NCBI GenBank assembly: GCA_002887195.1
Contig: PJAB01000639.1
Location: forward strand, 1-22,788
DNA: 22,788 bases
From: Chrysochromulina parva
Lineage: Eukaryota; Haptophyta; Prymnesiales; Chrysochromulinaceae
Reading direction: 5' to 3'
The translations under genes were made by a program, and so were the position numbers. Position 1 is the stretch's first letter, and the number at the start of each line of letters is the position of its first letter. The notes under the pieces are model-generated. The model worked only from the letters and a program-made list of their open reading frames with translations. It did no database searches and had not been told where the DNA came from. Shown here piece by piece: positions 1-8,853 of the stretch.

Positions 1-1
1 G

Positions 2-97
2 CAGGCGCGCATCGATAGCAGCTACAGCCTCATCACGCGTGACGATGTCCGCATCAGCGGCCGCGGCGCGAGCGTGGTTGGACAGATCGAGCAGTGA
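2..97 (+). CDS. 3' end of an unidentified gene running off the left edge
   Basis: An open frame enters from the left edge and ends at TGA 95-97, giving 31 residues that end in SVVGQIEQ. Third codon positions are mostly G or C, as in the certain genes of this window, which supports a real C-terminus. The fragment is too short for me to recognise a family. No start is visible. It could instead be a chance open frame. Confidence 0.4.
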   Translation, partial: QARIDSSYSLITRDDVRISGRGASVVGQIEQ

Positions 98-322
98 GAT
101 GTATGTCATGTTGGTTCAACTCTGTGGCGTCGCGCGGACAGGGGTTGACTCGAGTGCGGAATTCGAATTCTAAGTTTGGAAAAATTCGCTAAACGACCGA
201 TGCGTGCGCGCGCGTGCCCCGGCTCTCCTCGGCGAGAGACCGTTTGGGAGTCTGCCACGTCTTTCGAGATTTCATGAAAATCTCGCGGGGCCCGGGGTCA
301 AAAACCTCATCAGGCAATCAAG
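98..322. other. Intergenic spacer
   Basis: This stretch separates the left-edge gene tail from the first ATG of the small ORF. It holds a doubled EcoRI-type motif (GAATTCGAATTC near 160) and an alternating GC run (about 200-216). I see no convincing core promoter and no RNA gene. Confidence 0.4.
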
Positions 323-583
323 ATGCCAACGATGACGGAGAACCAGGGGCACGCCGCCGCCCTCGCCGCGTACACCGCGGGTCTGGCCTCGTGTTTCGGG
401 ATTTCGCACATAGCCCCGATTCACAACTTCCTCCACCGCCACTCCCCCACCTTTTATCCGTACCTCAACGTGATTCTGCCGTGCGGGCGAGCAATCTTTC
501 TCTTGCTCCTCGCCGAGAGAGGAGCGAGGATTTGCGAACAACAACAGCAGCAGCGGTTGCAGAGCGAGCAGCCGCGGCAGTGA
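323..583 (+). CDS. Possible small membrane protein, 86 residues
   Basis: The ORF starts at ATG 323 and stops at TGA 581-583. I do not recognise a family. The translation has two mildly hydrophobic stretches, about residues 11-32 and 47-62 (the second containing AIFLLLLAERG), and ends in a Gln-rich, charged tail containing QQQQQ. It may be a small two-pass membrane protein. It lies 160 bases upstream of the preferred hydrolase start and only 4 bases upstream of an alternative in-frame hydrolase ATG at 588. It could therefore be an upstream ORF in the hydrolase leader rather than an independent gene. Antisense ORFs over the same region look like GC-driven shadows. Confidence is low because there is neither homology nor a clear regulatory signal. 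Confidence 0.3.
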   Translation: MPTMTENQGHAAALAAYTAGLASCFGISHIAPIHNFLHRHSPTFYPYLNVILPCGRAIFLLLLAERGARICEQQQQQRLQSEQPRQ

Positions 584-743
584 GAGCATGGGAAGTATCC
601 CACGCTCGACCGTGGAACTTTCCGCGCTCAGCTGCACAGCTACAATGCTCAGGTCACCGCGGTCACCGCGGCCACTACGGCGCCTGCAACTGCCGGGGCC
701 CTATAGCGAATTGCACGGCGCCGTGCGGCGAAAGTGGCTAGGA

Positions 744-2339
744 ATGGCCGCGGAAGCATTCGAAGACATCGAGGCACAGATTCATTCTGGGCCTCGATGT
801 CGGCTGCGGATTGCCGTGGCCGCGATTGCGGTCTTCGCTGCCTTTGTGGTAGTGTCGGCGGCCGTCTCCAGCGTCGCGAGTCTCTCACGTGTTGATGGCG
901 TCGTGTTCGTGGCCGCGGCCGCCGCCAATGCTGCGAACGCGACATGCGCTCCGATCGTCGCCTTCGACCGACCGCTGTTGTTGCGAACGCGTGCGGGCGA
1001 TGTGCATACGATTTCCCCGCTACCGTCCGGGGGCTCAAGCGCCTACGAGTACGCGTACCAGCATGCGCTTCTGATGCTACCGCCCCCTTGCGTGCGCGCC
1101 CACCGACTGGTGCCGAATGTGGCCGAGCGGCCCGACCAGAAGACGCTCTGGGCGGGCCGGCTCTCGGAGCTGCCCGCAGCCCTCGGCCGCACCGCCCCGG
1201 GCGCCGGGGTCAGCACGCCTGCTCTGGAGGCGCTTGGCCTCTGTGGATGTGGCTTCGTCCTCTTTTTGCACGGCAGTGCCGGCCTCACGTATGACAATTG
1301 GCGGTATGTGACCATGATGGCTGCTGAGGGATTCGTGGTCCTCGCTCCCGATTCGATGGCGGCTCCGGCGGAGCTGCGGCTGCGGCATCGTGCGCTAGTG
1401 CCTGACCTCGCCGCGGCACTCGCGCGCAACGACTCGCTGTACCGCTGGTGGTGCGACGACAACGTCTATGCCGATGCCGGCTGCGCCTCGTTCACCGCGG
1501 GCAGCGCGGGCGGCGGCTGGCCCCTCTGCTACACGTCCAGTGCGGCGGAGATCCTCGCCTACCCGGATGCGTGGCGCTCGTACTATGCACGCGTCTTTGA
1601 GTTGAGAAGGCGCGAGGTGGATTGGGCCCTCCAACGCCTTGAGTCGGAGGCACCCACATGCTTCTGGGGGGCACGGCGCCTCATCCTGGCCGGCTCGAGC
1701 GAAGGGGCGATGGTGGCCGCGCGGCTGTTCCACGCGCGGCTCCACGCGCGGCTGAGCGGTCTACTGCTACTCCAGTGGTCGTGTGAGTCAAACTACTACG
1801 TGCCGTGTGCACGCGAGGCGGCCTTTTGTGAGGGAGCATGCCCGGCCAGCATGCCCGTGCTCGCCGTGATCGCGGAGCAAGATCCTTTCTTCTCGGCGAC
1901 GAACGCGGACTCGATCGCCACAAAGGTCGCGCGAGCCCAGGGCTACTCGCTCACGGGCGACTGCGCGGCGCAGTTTGGGCGTCAGCGGCTGGAGCGCGCT
2001 GTGTCGGTCGTCATTCCACAGCACGGCCTCGCGCAGCACGGACTCACTGAGGCTGTGCCAAACCTGATGCGGGCGCTGCTTGGCCAGTTCCTGAGCGCGC
2101 CCGAGCAGGTAGCCTCGATGGAGGTCGTCGGACCCGAGGCTGGGTTGTGCGCTCGAGAGGAGGACGACGAGGAGGAGGAGGACGAGGCATCACCGATGCG
2201 ACGGCGATGGAGTTGTGAGGAGATCGGGAACGAACCGTTACAGCCGCTGGTCAGCATCACGCCGTGCAGCTCCTGGCAGGGGGCGCAGGCGCACGAAGAG
2301 TATTATTCTGGGGGACCGCGCGTGGCCTGTGCGGTGTGA
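744..2339 (+). CDS. Membrane-anchored alpha/beta hydrolase (dienelactone hydrolase-like)
   Basis: The protein is 531 residues from ATG 744. A longer in-frame start at 588 would add 52 Arg/Pro/Ser-rich residues; I prefer 744 because it puts one strong hydrophobic segment at residues ~22-46, as expected for a signal anchor. The alpha/beta-hydrolase signature is complete: an oxyanion-hole strand ending in FVLFLHGS (~171-178), a nucleophile elbow GSSEG with Ser319, an acid-strand Asp380 in AEQDPFF, and a late histidine, His427 or His432, in QHGLAQHGL. Several cysteines between residues ~168 and 370 fit a lumenal or extracellular domain with disulfides. The C-terminus has an acidic run (EEDDEEEEDE). 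The fold suggests an esterase, lipase or peptidase-like hydrolase; the substrate cannot be read from sequence. No intron is needed. Confidence 0.75.
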   Translation: MAAEAFEDIEAQIHSGPRCRLRIAVAAIAVFAAFVVVSAAVSSVASLSRVDGVVFVAAAAANAANATCAPIVAFDRPLLLRTRAGDVHTISPLPSGGSSAYEYAYQHALLMLPPPCVRAHRLVPNVAERPDQKTLWAGRLSELPAALGRTAPGAGVSTPALEALGLCGCGFVLFLHGSAGLTYDNWRYVTMMAAEGFVVLAPDSMAAPAELRLRHRALVPDLAAALARNDSLYRWWCDDNVYADAGCASFTAGSAGGGWPLCYTSSAAEILAYPDAWRSYYARVFELRRREVDWALQRLESEAPTCFWGARRLILAGSSEGAMVAARLFHARLHARLSGLLLLQWSCESNYYVPCAREAAFCEGACPASMPVLAVIAEQDPFFSATNADSIATKVARAQGYSLTGDCAAQFGRQRLERAVSVVIPQHGLAQHGLTEAVPNLMRALLGQFLSAPEQVASMEVVGPEAGLCAREEDDEEEEDEASPMRRRWSCEEIGNEPLQPLVSITPCSSWQGAQAHEEYYSGGPRVACAV

Positions 2340-2681
2340 CCCCTGTGGTGTCTTGTGTCTAGTTAACTCGAATCTCGAGGCGCGATCTCGTCCGGACACG
2401 CAAATGATCAGGCGTAACGGCGGACGTCTCCGATCCTATCGTATGATGGGGTATGCGCGCGTGTGGACGCGTCGGTGTCACGCTTCGCTACTTCTCTTCC
2501 GACTTCGTCTTTCTTCCTGCGTCAACCGCGCATGCATTCATTTCTTAATTCTTATTGCGGCGCCCCGCACCCCCGCCGCGGTGAGAAGCGAGATTGACCG
2601 CGAAAGAAGCCCCGGCGACGTGTTGCGAGTTTCCCCACCTGAAGTCGAGCACCAACTCGAGCACCTGAACTCAGTCGCGAG
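2340..2681. other. Spacer upstream of ClpB
   Basis: These 342 bases separate the hydrolase stop from the ClpB ATG and should hold the hydrolase 3' end and the ClpB promoter and leader. The stretch at about 2485-2520 is pyrimidine-rich on the + strand with several TTC triplets. I looked for inverted nGAAn heat-shock element arrays, expected for an Hsp100 gene, and found none convincing. Confidence 0.4.
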
Positions 2682-5407
2682 ATGTGGACTCGTCGCGCGA
2701 ATCCAATCGTGCGTGCGGGCGCCTCCCGGCTGCCGTCGCTGCTGCTCCATTCGACGACCGGGGCGCTGCGCACGTCGTCGCGCTGTATGGCAATGGGCTC
2801 GCATGGCTCTGCTGCGGCACGCGACCACAAAACTGACAGCGTGGCCAACTCTTCGAGCGGAGGAAGCGGTAGCGGTAGCGGTGGCAGCAATAGCGGCGGC
2901 GGGTCAGCTTGGGTCAATCCGCTCGCCACGCCCAAGGGTGACTCGCTCAAGAAGTACAGCACCAACCTGACCGAGCTCGCCCGGGCTGGGAAGCTTGACC
3001 CGGTGATCGGCCGCGACGAGGAAATCCGCCGGACGATCCAGGTGCTCGCGCGGCGGCGCAAGAACAACCCGGTGCTCATTGGCGAGCCGGGCGTCGGAAA
3101 GACCGCCGTCGTGGAGGGGCTCGCGCAGCGCATCGTCGACAAGGACGTGCCAGAGTCACTGCGCGACTGTCAGGTCGTCTCATTAGACGTGGGCGCGCTG
3201 ATCGCGGGCGCCAAGTACCGCGGCGAGTTCGAGGAGCGTCTGAAGGCGGTGCTACGCGACGTGAGCGACTCGAACGGCCAGATCATCCTCTTCATCGACG
3301 AGTTGCACACGGTGGTGGGCGCAGGCGCTGCCGAAGGGTCCATGGACGCGTCGAACCTTCTCAAACCTCCATTGGCTCGCGGCGAGCTCTCGTGCGTGGG
3401 CGCGACGACGCTGGCTGAGTACCGGCTGATTGAGAAGGACGCGGCGCTCGCCCGCCGCTTCCAGCCCGTCCTCGTGCCAGAGCCGACCCCAGCCCAATCG
3501 CTGACTATCCTACGCGGGCTCAAGGAGAAGTACCAGGCCCACCACGGCGTGCACATCACTGATGGTGCGCTGCTGGCGGCCGTGCAGATGGCGCCTTGCA
3601 TGCACGCGCTCACCATGGCGCCTCCACGTTTCCACAGGTGCTCTGCTGGCGGCCGTGCAGATGGCGCATCGTTACCTGACGGAGCGCAAGCTGCCTGACA
3701 AGGCCATTGATCTGCTCGACGAGGCGGCGAGTCGGCTGCGCATGCAACAGGAATCGAAGCCCGAGCCGATCGCTGACATGGAGCGGCAGGTGCTCGATCT
3801 CCAGATTGAGCTCGCATCTCTCGAGAAGGAGATTGGGAGTGCCGCGGCGACGCGCCGTCGCGAGCTGCAGGCGGACTTGCATGCGAAGCAGGCGAAGGCG
3901 GAGAGCGCGAATGCGCAGTGGACGACCGAGCGACGCGCCCTCGAGCAGCGCAAGACGGCGCGCCAGCGGCTGGAGCAGGCACGCAAAGACCTCGCCGCCG
4001 CCGAGCGTGACGGCAACTTCGCAAAGGCGGGAGAGCTCTTGCATGCAGTGGTGCCGCGGCTCGAGAGAGAGCTTGAGCAGTGGGAAGGGGCCGCGGCTAA
4101 AGGTGGCACCGGAGCTGGCGAGGCCGGCGGCGGCGAGGGTGGTGGCATGCTGTCGGAGCAGGTGACGTCCGCTCACATCGCCGCGGTGGTGTCCAAGATG
4201 ACCGGGATCCCGACGACGCAGCTCGACATGAGCGAGCGCGACAAGCTCCTGCAGCTCGAGGCGAAGCTCGCGCAGACTGTGGTTGGGCAGGACCACGCGC
4301 TCCGCGTCATCGCTGACGCGGTGCGCGTCTCGCGCGCGGGGCTGCAGAACCCCGACAGACCTCTCGGCGTCTTCCTGTTAGTCGGCCCAACCGGCGTAGG
4401 TAAGACGCAGCTATGCAAGGCGCTCGCGGGCCAGCTCTTCGACTCCGAGGAGGCCGTGACGCGCATCGACATGTCCGAGTACTCGGAGCGGCACTCGGTC
4501 TCGAGGCTCGTGGGCGCGCCTCCCGGGTACGTTGATGGCCACTGATGACCTGCCTTGCATGCAAGCGCTCACCACAGCGCCCTCGCCCCACTGGGACTCT
4601 TCGGAGGCACCTTGATTGCCACTGATGACCTGCCTTGCATGCAAGCGCTCACCACAGCACCATCGCCCCACTGGGACTCCTCGCAGGTACGTGGGGTACG
4701 AGGAGGGGGGGCAACTCACTGAGGCAGTGCGCCGCAAGCCTTACTCGGTCGTGCTGCTCGACGAGTTTGAAAAGGCGCACAAGGAGGTGGCGACACTGCT
4801 GCTGCAGCTGATGGACGAGGGGCAGCTGACTGACTCTCAGGGCAAGCGTGTGGACTTTCGGTCGACGATCGTCATGATGACGAGCAATCTGGGTGCGGAC
4901 GCTCTCGCGGGCCTCTCCGAGGGTCAGCCGTCCGAGAAAGCTCGACCGCAGGTGATGGAGGCGGTGGCCAAGCATCTACCGCCCGAGTTCGTCAACCGAC
5001 TCGACCAGATCGTCCTCTTCGATCGGCTCGACCGCAAGCAGATTGCACGCATCGCGAAGCTCGAGGTCGACAAGGTGGCCGGCCGTCTCGACGAGAGAGG
5101 GCTCGAGCTACACGTGTCCGAGGGGGCCGTGCACTGGCTCGCGGCCGCCGGGTACGATCCCGCGTACGGCGCGCGCCCCGTCGCGCGCGCCGTACGCCAG
5201 CACATGCTCAACCCTCTCGCGCGCGCGATGCTTGCGCACGAGACGGCCGGAGGAAACAGCGGCAGCAAGCGCGGCGGGAGTACCGAGGAGCTTCATGTGG
5301 TGGTGGACGCGCCGGTCACGCACACCAAGGACGGCACGCTGCGCATTCGGGTGCTGCCCGAGGCCGAGGTTGAGCAGGCACTGAAGGGCGACACTTGGGC
5401 CGTGTGA
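2682..5407 (+). CDS. CLPB: Mitochondrial-type ClpB/Hsp78 AAA+ disaggregase, three exons
   Basis: Exons 2682-3564, 3638-4526 and 4687-5407 join into 830 residues. Hsp100 disaggregases thread aggregated proteins through a hexamer using two ATPase rings, working with Hsp70. The N-terminus is Arg/Ser-rich and Asp/Glu-free for its first 40 residues, like a mitochondrial presequence, followed by a Gly/Ser linker. NBD1 has Walker A GEPGVGKT (134-141), pore loop GAKYRGEF, Walker B IILFIDE (201-207) and arginine fingers R258/R259. A charged coiled-coil M domain spans ~335-445. NBD2 has Walker A GPTGVGKT (544-551), pore loop GYVGYEEG rebuilt across intron 2, and Walker B LLDE (614-617). The Clp N-terminal domain is absent, as in yeast Hsp78. 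Position 230 is Pro in [11 protein letters not shown], where the family usually has Ala. Both introns restore the conserved family sequence exactly when removed. Confidence 0.95.
3565..3637 (+). other. ClpB intron 1 (73 nt), containing a copy of the next exon
   Basis: GT at 3565-3566 and AG at 3636-3637. Removal joins GAT-G to GT-GCT and gives [17 protein letters not shown], the expected ClpB sequence. The first 30 bases of the intron (3565-3594) match the first 30 of the following exon (3638-3667) at 29 positions. The remaining ~43 bases contain the core CCTTGCATGCACGCGCTCAC, also found in intron 2, and end in a pyrimidine-rich acceptor. Confidence 0.9.
4527..4686 (+). other. ClpB intron 2 (160 nt), two tandem 80-nt units
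   Basis: GT at 4527-4528 and AG at 4685-4686. Splicing joins CCTCCCGG to GTACGTGGGG and restores the conserved [12 protein letters not shown] motif. The intron divides exactly into units 4527-4606 and 4607-4686, identical at 73 of 80 positions by my count. Unit 1 begins GTACG and ends GGAG; unit 2 begins GCACC and ends GCAG. The junction between units therefore looks like a decayed acceptor and donor. The sequence GGTACGT occurs at both ends of the intron. Confidence 0.9.
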
Positions 5408-5757
5408 ACAGTGTTATAGCGGGATGTTAACGTGTAAAAGGAGGTCGGGCACGGTGCGAGTGGCCGGGCGACGCGCGCGACACGAGAGCAGCAGCAGGTG
5501 TTGGCGGCACGCAGACACGCAGTCCACACCGGCCACACGTGTGACGTGACACTCCAGCGCCGGACCAGTCCACGGTTTGAGAGCATTGACGGATAATGAG
5601 TTTCCAGATCGGATTCCGCCCCACCGGGCCGCGGACCCGAACACCACCCTCGACGTGTCGCGCGACGACGTTCCGTCATGCGGGCGGTTCCGAAGGCGGA
5701 TACTACACATGGTACATCTCTAGGACCGTGCTGCTGCTAACTGGCGGGGCCGCCGCC
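5408..5757. other. Convergent 3' spacer between ClpB and the TRP channel
   Basis: ClpB (+) and the TRP-calmodulin gene (-) end facing each other across 350 bases. I see no ORF with family resemblance, no tRNA-like fold and no canonical AATAAA signal on either strand. It is presumably two 3' untranslated regions. Confidence 0.4.
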
Positions 5758-8700
5758 TCAAGCCCTCATCAGAACACCGACGAACTCGCCGTACTCAATG
5801 GTGCCCGAGTTATCGCGATCGGCCTCGCTCCATACCTCCTCCACCTGAGTAGGCGTGAGCGGCTGGCCGAGCGTTGTGAGGATTTTCACGAGCTCTGCCT
5901 TTGTGATGGTACCACTCCTGTCCTGGTCGAAGCAGCGGAAGGCGGCCTTGAGTTCCTCCTCTTCATTGGACTCCCTCATCTTCTTCTTCATCATTCCGCA
6001 GAACTCGTCAAAGTCGATCTCGCCGTCGCCGCTCTCATCAACCTCCGCGACCATCTGCTTCACCTGCGCATCTGTCGGGGTCTCGCCGAGCGAGCGCATG
6101 ACGGTGCCGAGCTCGTCGGCGCTGATCGAACCGGAGCCGTCCTTGTCGAAGAGGGCAAAGGCACTCTTGAACGACTCGAGCGCCACGTCATCGAGCATCG
6201 GGTCGGGGCGTGGGTACGGGTCGGGTTGTCCGAGGCGCTTGGCCTTGCGCTGCAAGAACTTGCGCTGGATGGCAAAGGCGGCGGCGTTCACGTCGGGTTT
6301 GACGAGCTCGATCGGTTTGTCGTCGCCGCCGCCCTCTTCGATCTTGTCAATCTGCCGAATCATCACGAACCAGTCCTCACCACTCGGCTCGCCGCTGTTC
6401 GTCACGAAGAACGCCTTGGCGAGCATCTCCGTACGAAGCAGCGACTGCGCGTTGGCCACGCGCCACTCGCGGACCGCCTGCTCTTGCACCATGGCAAAGG
6501 TGTTGCCCATCATGGCAATGAGCAGGTTGAGCAGCAGAATCAGCGCCATGATCAGATACATGAAGAGGAAGAGCACATAGAAGGCGAACTCGATCATCTG
6601 CGCCGTGTTGAAGTTCTGGAAGCCTCCCATGTGCACCTCGGGTGTCTCACCGAGGAGGGCGAGCTCGACGAGCGCCTGCACGGCGGCCGAGAGCGAGTTG
6701 AATTCGGGCGAGTTCATCGGCTTGAACACGTCGCCCGTGCGTGGGTAGCAGATGTACATAGCGAAGCCGTAGTTGATGAAGACGATCACGAAGACCTGCA
6801 TGAACTTGGCGATGTCGTTGCCGAGCATCTTGTTAATCGTGATGAAGAGCACGCCGAGCTCCTGGTTGGGGTTGACGAGCGCCAAGAAAAAGTACTGCAT
6901 CTCGATGAGCAGGCCGAGCGACATGAAGATCCAGATCGGGAAGATGTCGTCCTCGCCGCTCGTGCCTGCTTTGGACACTGCCGCGCCGGCGGCCCCTTGG
7001 AGCAAGCGACCGCTCTGGTCCAAGTCGGGGCCCCAGACCATCTCTTCAGTGATGCCAGCCGGCTTGTAGCCCATGATGAGGGCGATGCAGGCGACGGCGG
7101 TCAGGGCGCAGCCAATCACCTTCGTGGTCACCATGTGCGAGCTCGCCCAGATTGAGAACTGCGCCAACTTATCGCTGGGTGGCCCCTGGTAGCCAGACCA
7201 CCACATGATCGCCGAGCGAACGTCCTCCTCCAGGCAAGGGCCCATCGTGAGCAGAGTGCAGATGGGCAGCCACGTCTGCTGTAGCGCCACCACGGGCGCC
7301 TCCTTGAGCCAGAGCGCGTTCGTCACGAGTGGCACGAGGTACACGAGGTCGAGCAGACGGTGCACCACCCACATGCGCTGCCCAAAGCGCTCCCACTTCT
7401 CCTCAAAAAGCTTGTGCAGGAAGCCTTCCCGGAATTCGTCCAGCAGCATCTCCTGAGTCACGACCTTGGCGTCGAAGCGGCCGATGAGCTCGAGCACCTC
7501 GCCGCCCTGGCCCGAGGCGGAGTCGATGCCGTTCAGGTTGATCCGGAACTGCGTCACCGGCCCCCACTTCCACAGGATTGACGAGTACGTCGGCCGGCGC
7601 ATGATGTGGTCGAAGACGTCGTGCAGGCCTAGCTGGCACGCGAGCTGCAGCGGCGTGAGGCCCGAGCCATAGCGCGCGAGGCACTCGGGCACGTTGCCGA
7701 TGCCGCTCTTGAGCTTCTCGTCGCCCTTGAGCGTCTCGTTGAGCCCGAGCTCTGGCAAATCAACCAGGAAGTCGTACATGGACGCGAAGCCGTTACACAC
7801 GGCCGCATGCATCGGTGAGAAGCCCGACTTCACGCATAGCTGGTCGGGCGCGTTCAGGTCGATGCTGCCGCGCACCTTGTTGTCCTTGGCGAGCGACAGG
7901 TACGTGGCGACCGCGCGCCGCATGCAAAAGGATGCGGCGTACGCGATCGGCGTGCCACCGTATTGGTTCATCGGCGGGCCAGAGAAGAAGACGCCCATCG
8001 CTTGCGAGCTGAAGGCCTCCTTGATCTGCTCGCGCGAGAGCAGCTCGTGGGCCATCTTGATCAGGTCGACCAGCGTGTCCTCCTGCGAGTTCACCGCGAG
8101 CACGTGGAAGGCGTTCTCTCCGACGAAGAAGCCGGGCAGGTGCGGCACTGCGATCATCTCGGGCCACCTCTTGTAGATGCCCATGCAGCAGTCGAGGGCG
8201 GCCTGGTTGTTGGACACCATCATGGCGAGCACCGAGTTCGCGCCTGACCAGTCGGGCAGCTTGAGCACGTCGCGCTCGAGATGCGAATCGGCGATTGTGA
8301 AAAAGACGAGCTTGAGCAGCTCCAGATACGCGCCTTCGAGAACGTCAAACTTCTTCTTGTTCGCCGCGACCGCGCTGGTCACGAGCGAGAGGAAGCCCTT
8401 GGAGGGAGCCGCTGGCGTCTTCCACACCACCTTGGGGAAGGTGTAAAGGTTGCAGCTGCCCGGCCGCAGCGAGACGGCCACGTCGCATTTGAGGTCTGTG
8501 TCCCACAACGTCGCCGTGATCGGCTCATCCCACGAGAGGGTATGCTGGCTCGTCATGTCCCACTTGATCCTCGTTAACTTGCCTCGAGGCAGCGCACGCG
8601 GCAGCTCAAATTCGAGGACCTGGATGGGATCCGGTCCAGTCGGCGTCGCATTGAACCCATGGGCGAGCCTCGGGTGCTTTTTGAAGATCTGCAAGCACGT

Positions 8701-8853
8701 CCAGAAGTAGTCCGGCGCTTCGCGGAACGAGTCCACGAGCAGCACCTGCGCAGGTAGCGGCGGCAATGCGGTGCTGCGGCGTGAGCACGGCACCGGCGGT
8801 GCGAGCATCGCGAGGCGTGTGCGGCAGCGCAGGCGGCAAAGGGCTTTCACCAT
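5758..8853 (-). CDS. TRPV-like cation channel with a C-terminal four-EF-hand calmodulin domain
   Basis: A single exon encodes 1031 residues from ATG 8853. The frame stays open upstream but the next initiator would be non-ATG, and a small 5' intron cannot be excluded. Ankyrin-like repeats lie near residues 245, 299, 344 and 398 (for example GFSPMHAAVCNG, GLTPLQLACQLG). An ion-transport domain with about six hydrophobic segments runs from ~496 to 782. It includes S5 (~683-703), a pore loop with ALLGETPEV (~732-740) and S6 ending LLLNLLIAMMGNTF, followed by a TRP-box-like helix with Trp797; this layout is TRPV-type. After an IQ-like basic stretch (AIQRKFLQRKAKR, ~861-873) comes a full calmodulin-like domain. 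Its four canonical loops lie at ~903-914, 939-950, 976-987 and 1013-1024, all ending in Glu, with ELGTVMRSLG as in calmodulin. It probably conducts Ca2+ or other cations and senses Ca2+ in cis. Subcellular location is unknown. Confidence 0.93.
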   Translation of the reverse strand: MVKALCRLRCRTRLAMLAPPVPCSRRSTALPPLPAQVLLVDSFREAPDYFWTCLQIFKKHPRLAHGFNATPTGPDPIQVLEFELPRALPRGKLTRIKWDMTSQHTLSWDEPITATLWDTDLKCDVAVSLRPGSCNLYTFPKVVWKTPAAPSKGFLSLVTSAVAANKKKFDVLEGAYLELLKLVFFTIADSHLERDVLKLPDWSGANSVLAMMVSNNQAALDCCMGIYKRWPEMIAVPHLPGFFVGENAFHVLAVNSQEDTLVDLIKMAHELLSREQIKEAFSSQAMGVFFSGPPMNQYGGTPIAYAASFCMRRAVATYLSLAKDNKVRGSIDLNAPDQLCVKSGFSPMHAAVCNGFASMYDFLVDLPELGLNETLKGDEKLKSGIGNVPECLARYGSGLTPLQLACQLGLHDVFDHIMRRPTYSSILWKWGPVTQFRINLNGIDSASGQGGEVLELIGRFDAKVVTQEMLLDEFREGFLHKLFEEKWERFGQRMWVVHRLLDLVYLVPLVTNALWLKEAPVVALQQTWLPICTLLTMGPCLEEDVRSAIMWWSGYQGPPSDKLAQFSIWASSHMVTTKVIGCALTAVACIALIMGYKPAGITEEMVWGPDLDQSGRLLQGAAGAAVSKAGTSGEDDIFPIWIFMSLGLLIEMQYFFLALVNPNQELGVLFITINKMLGNDIAKFMQVFVIVFINYGFAMYICYPRTGDVFKPMNSPEFNSLSAAVQALVELALLGETPEVHMGGFQNFNTAQMIEFAFYVLFLFMYLIMALILLLNLLIAMMGNTFAMVQEQAVREWRVANAQSLLRTEMLAKAFFVTNSGEPSGEDWFVMIRQIDKIEEGGGDDKPIELVKPDVNAAAFAIQRKFLQRKAKRLGQPDPYPRPDPMLDDVALESFKSAFALFDKDGSGSISADELGTVMRSLGETPTDAQVKQMVAEVDESGDGEIDFDEFCGMMKKKMRESNEEEELKAAFRCFDQDRSGTITKAELVKILTTLGQPLTPTQVEEVWSEADRDNSGTIEYGEFVGVLMRA

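Noticed and set aside
2485..2520. Heat-shock element upstream of ClpB
   Set aside because: There are several TTC triplets but no alternating GAA/TTC array with the required 5-base spacing.
5596..7155. 519-residue + strand ORF
   Set aside because: It is antisense to the TRP-calmodulin gene and its His/Glu/Leu-rich translation is the usual artefact of a GC3-biased gene read backwards. It has no family motif.
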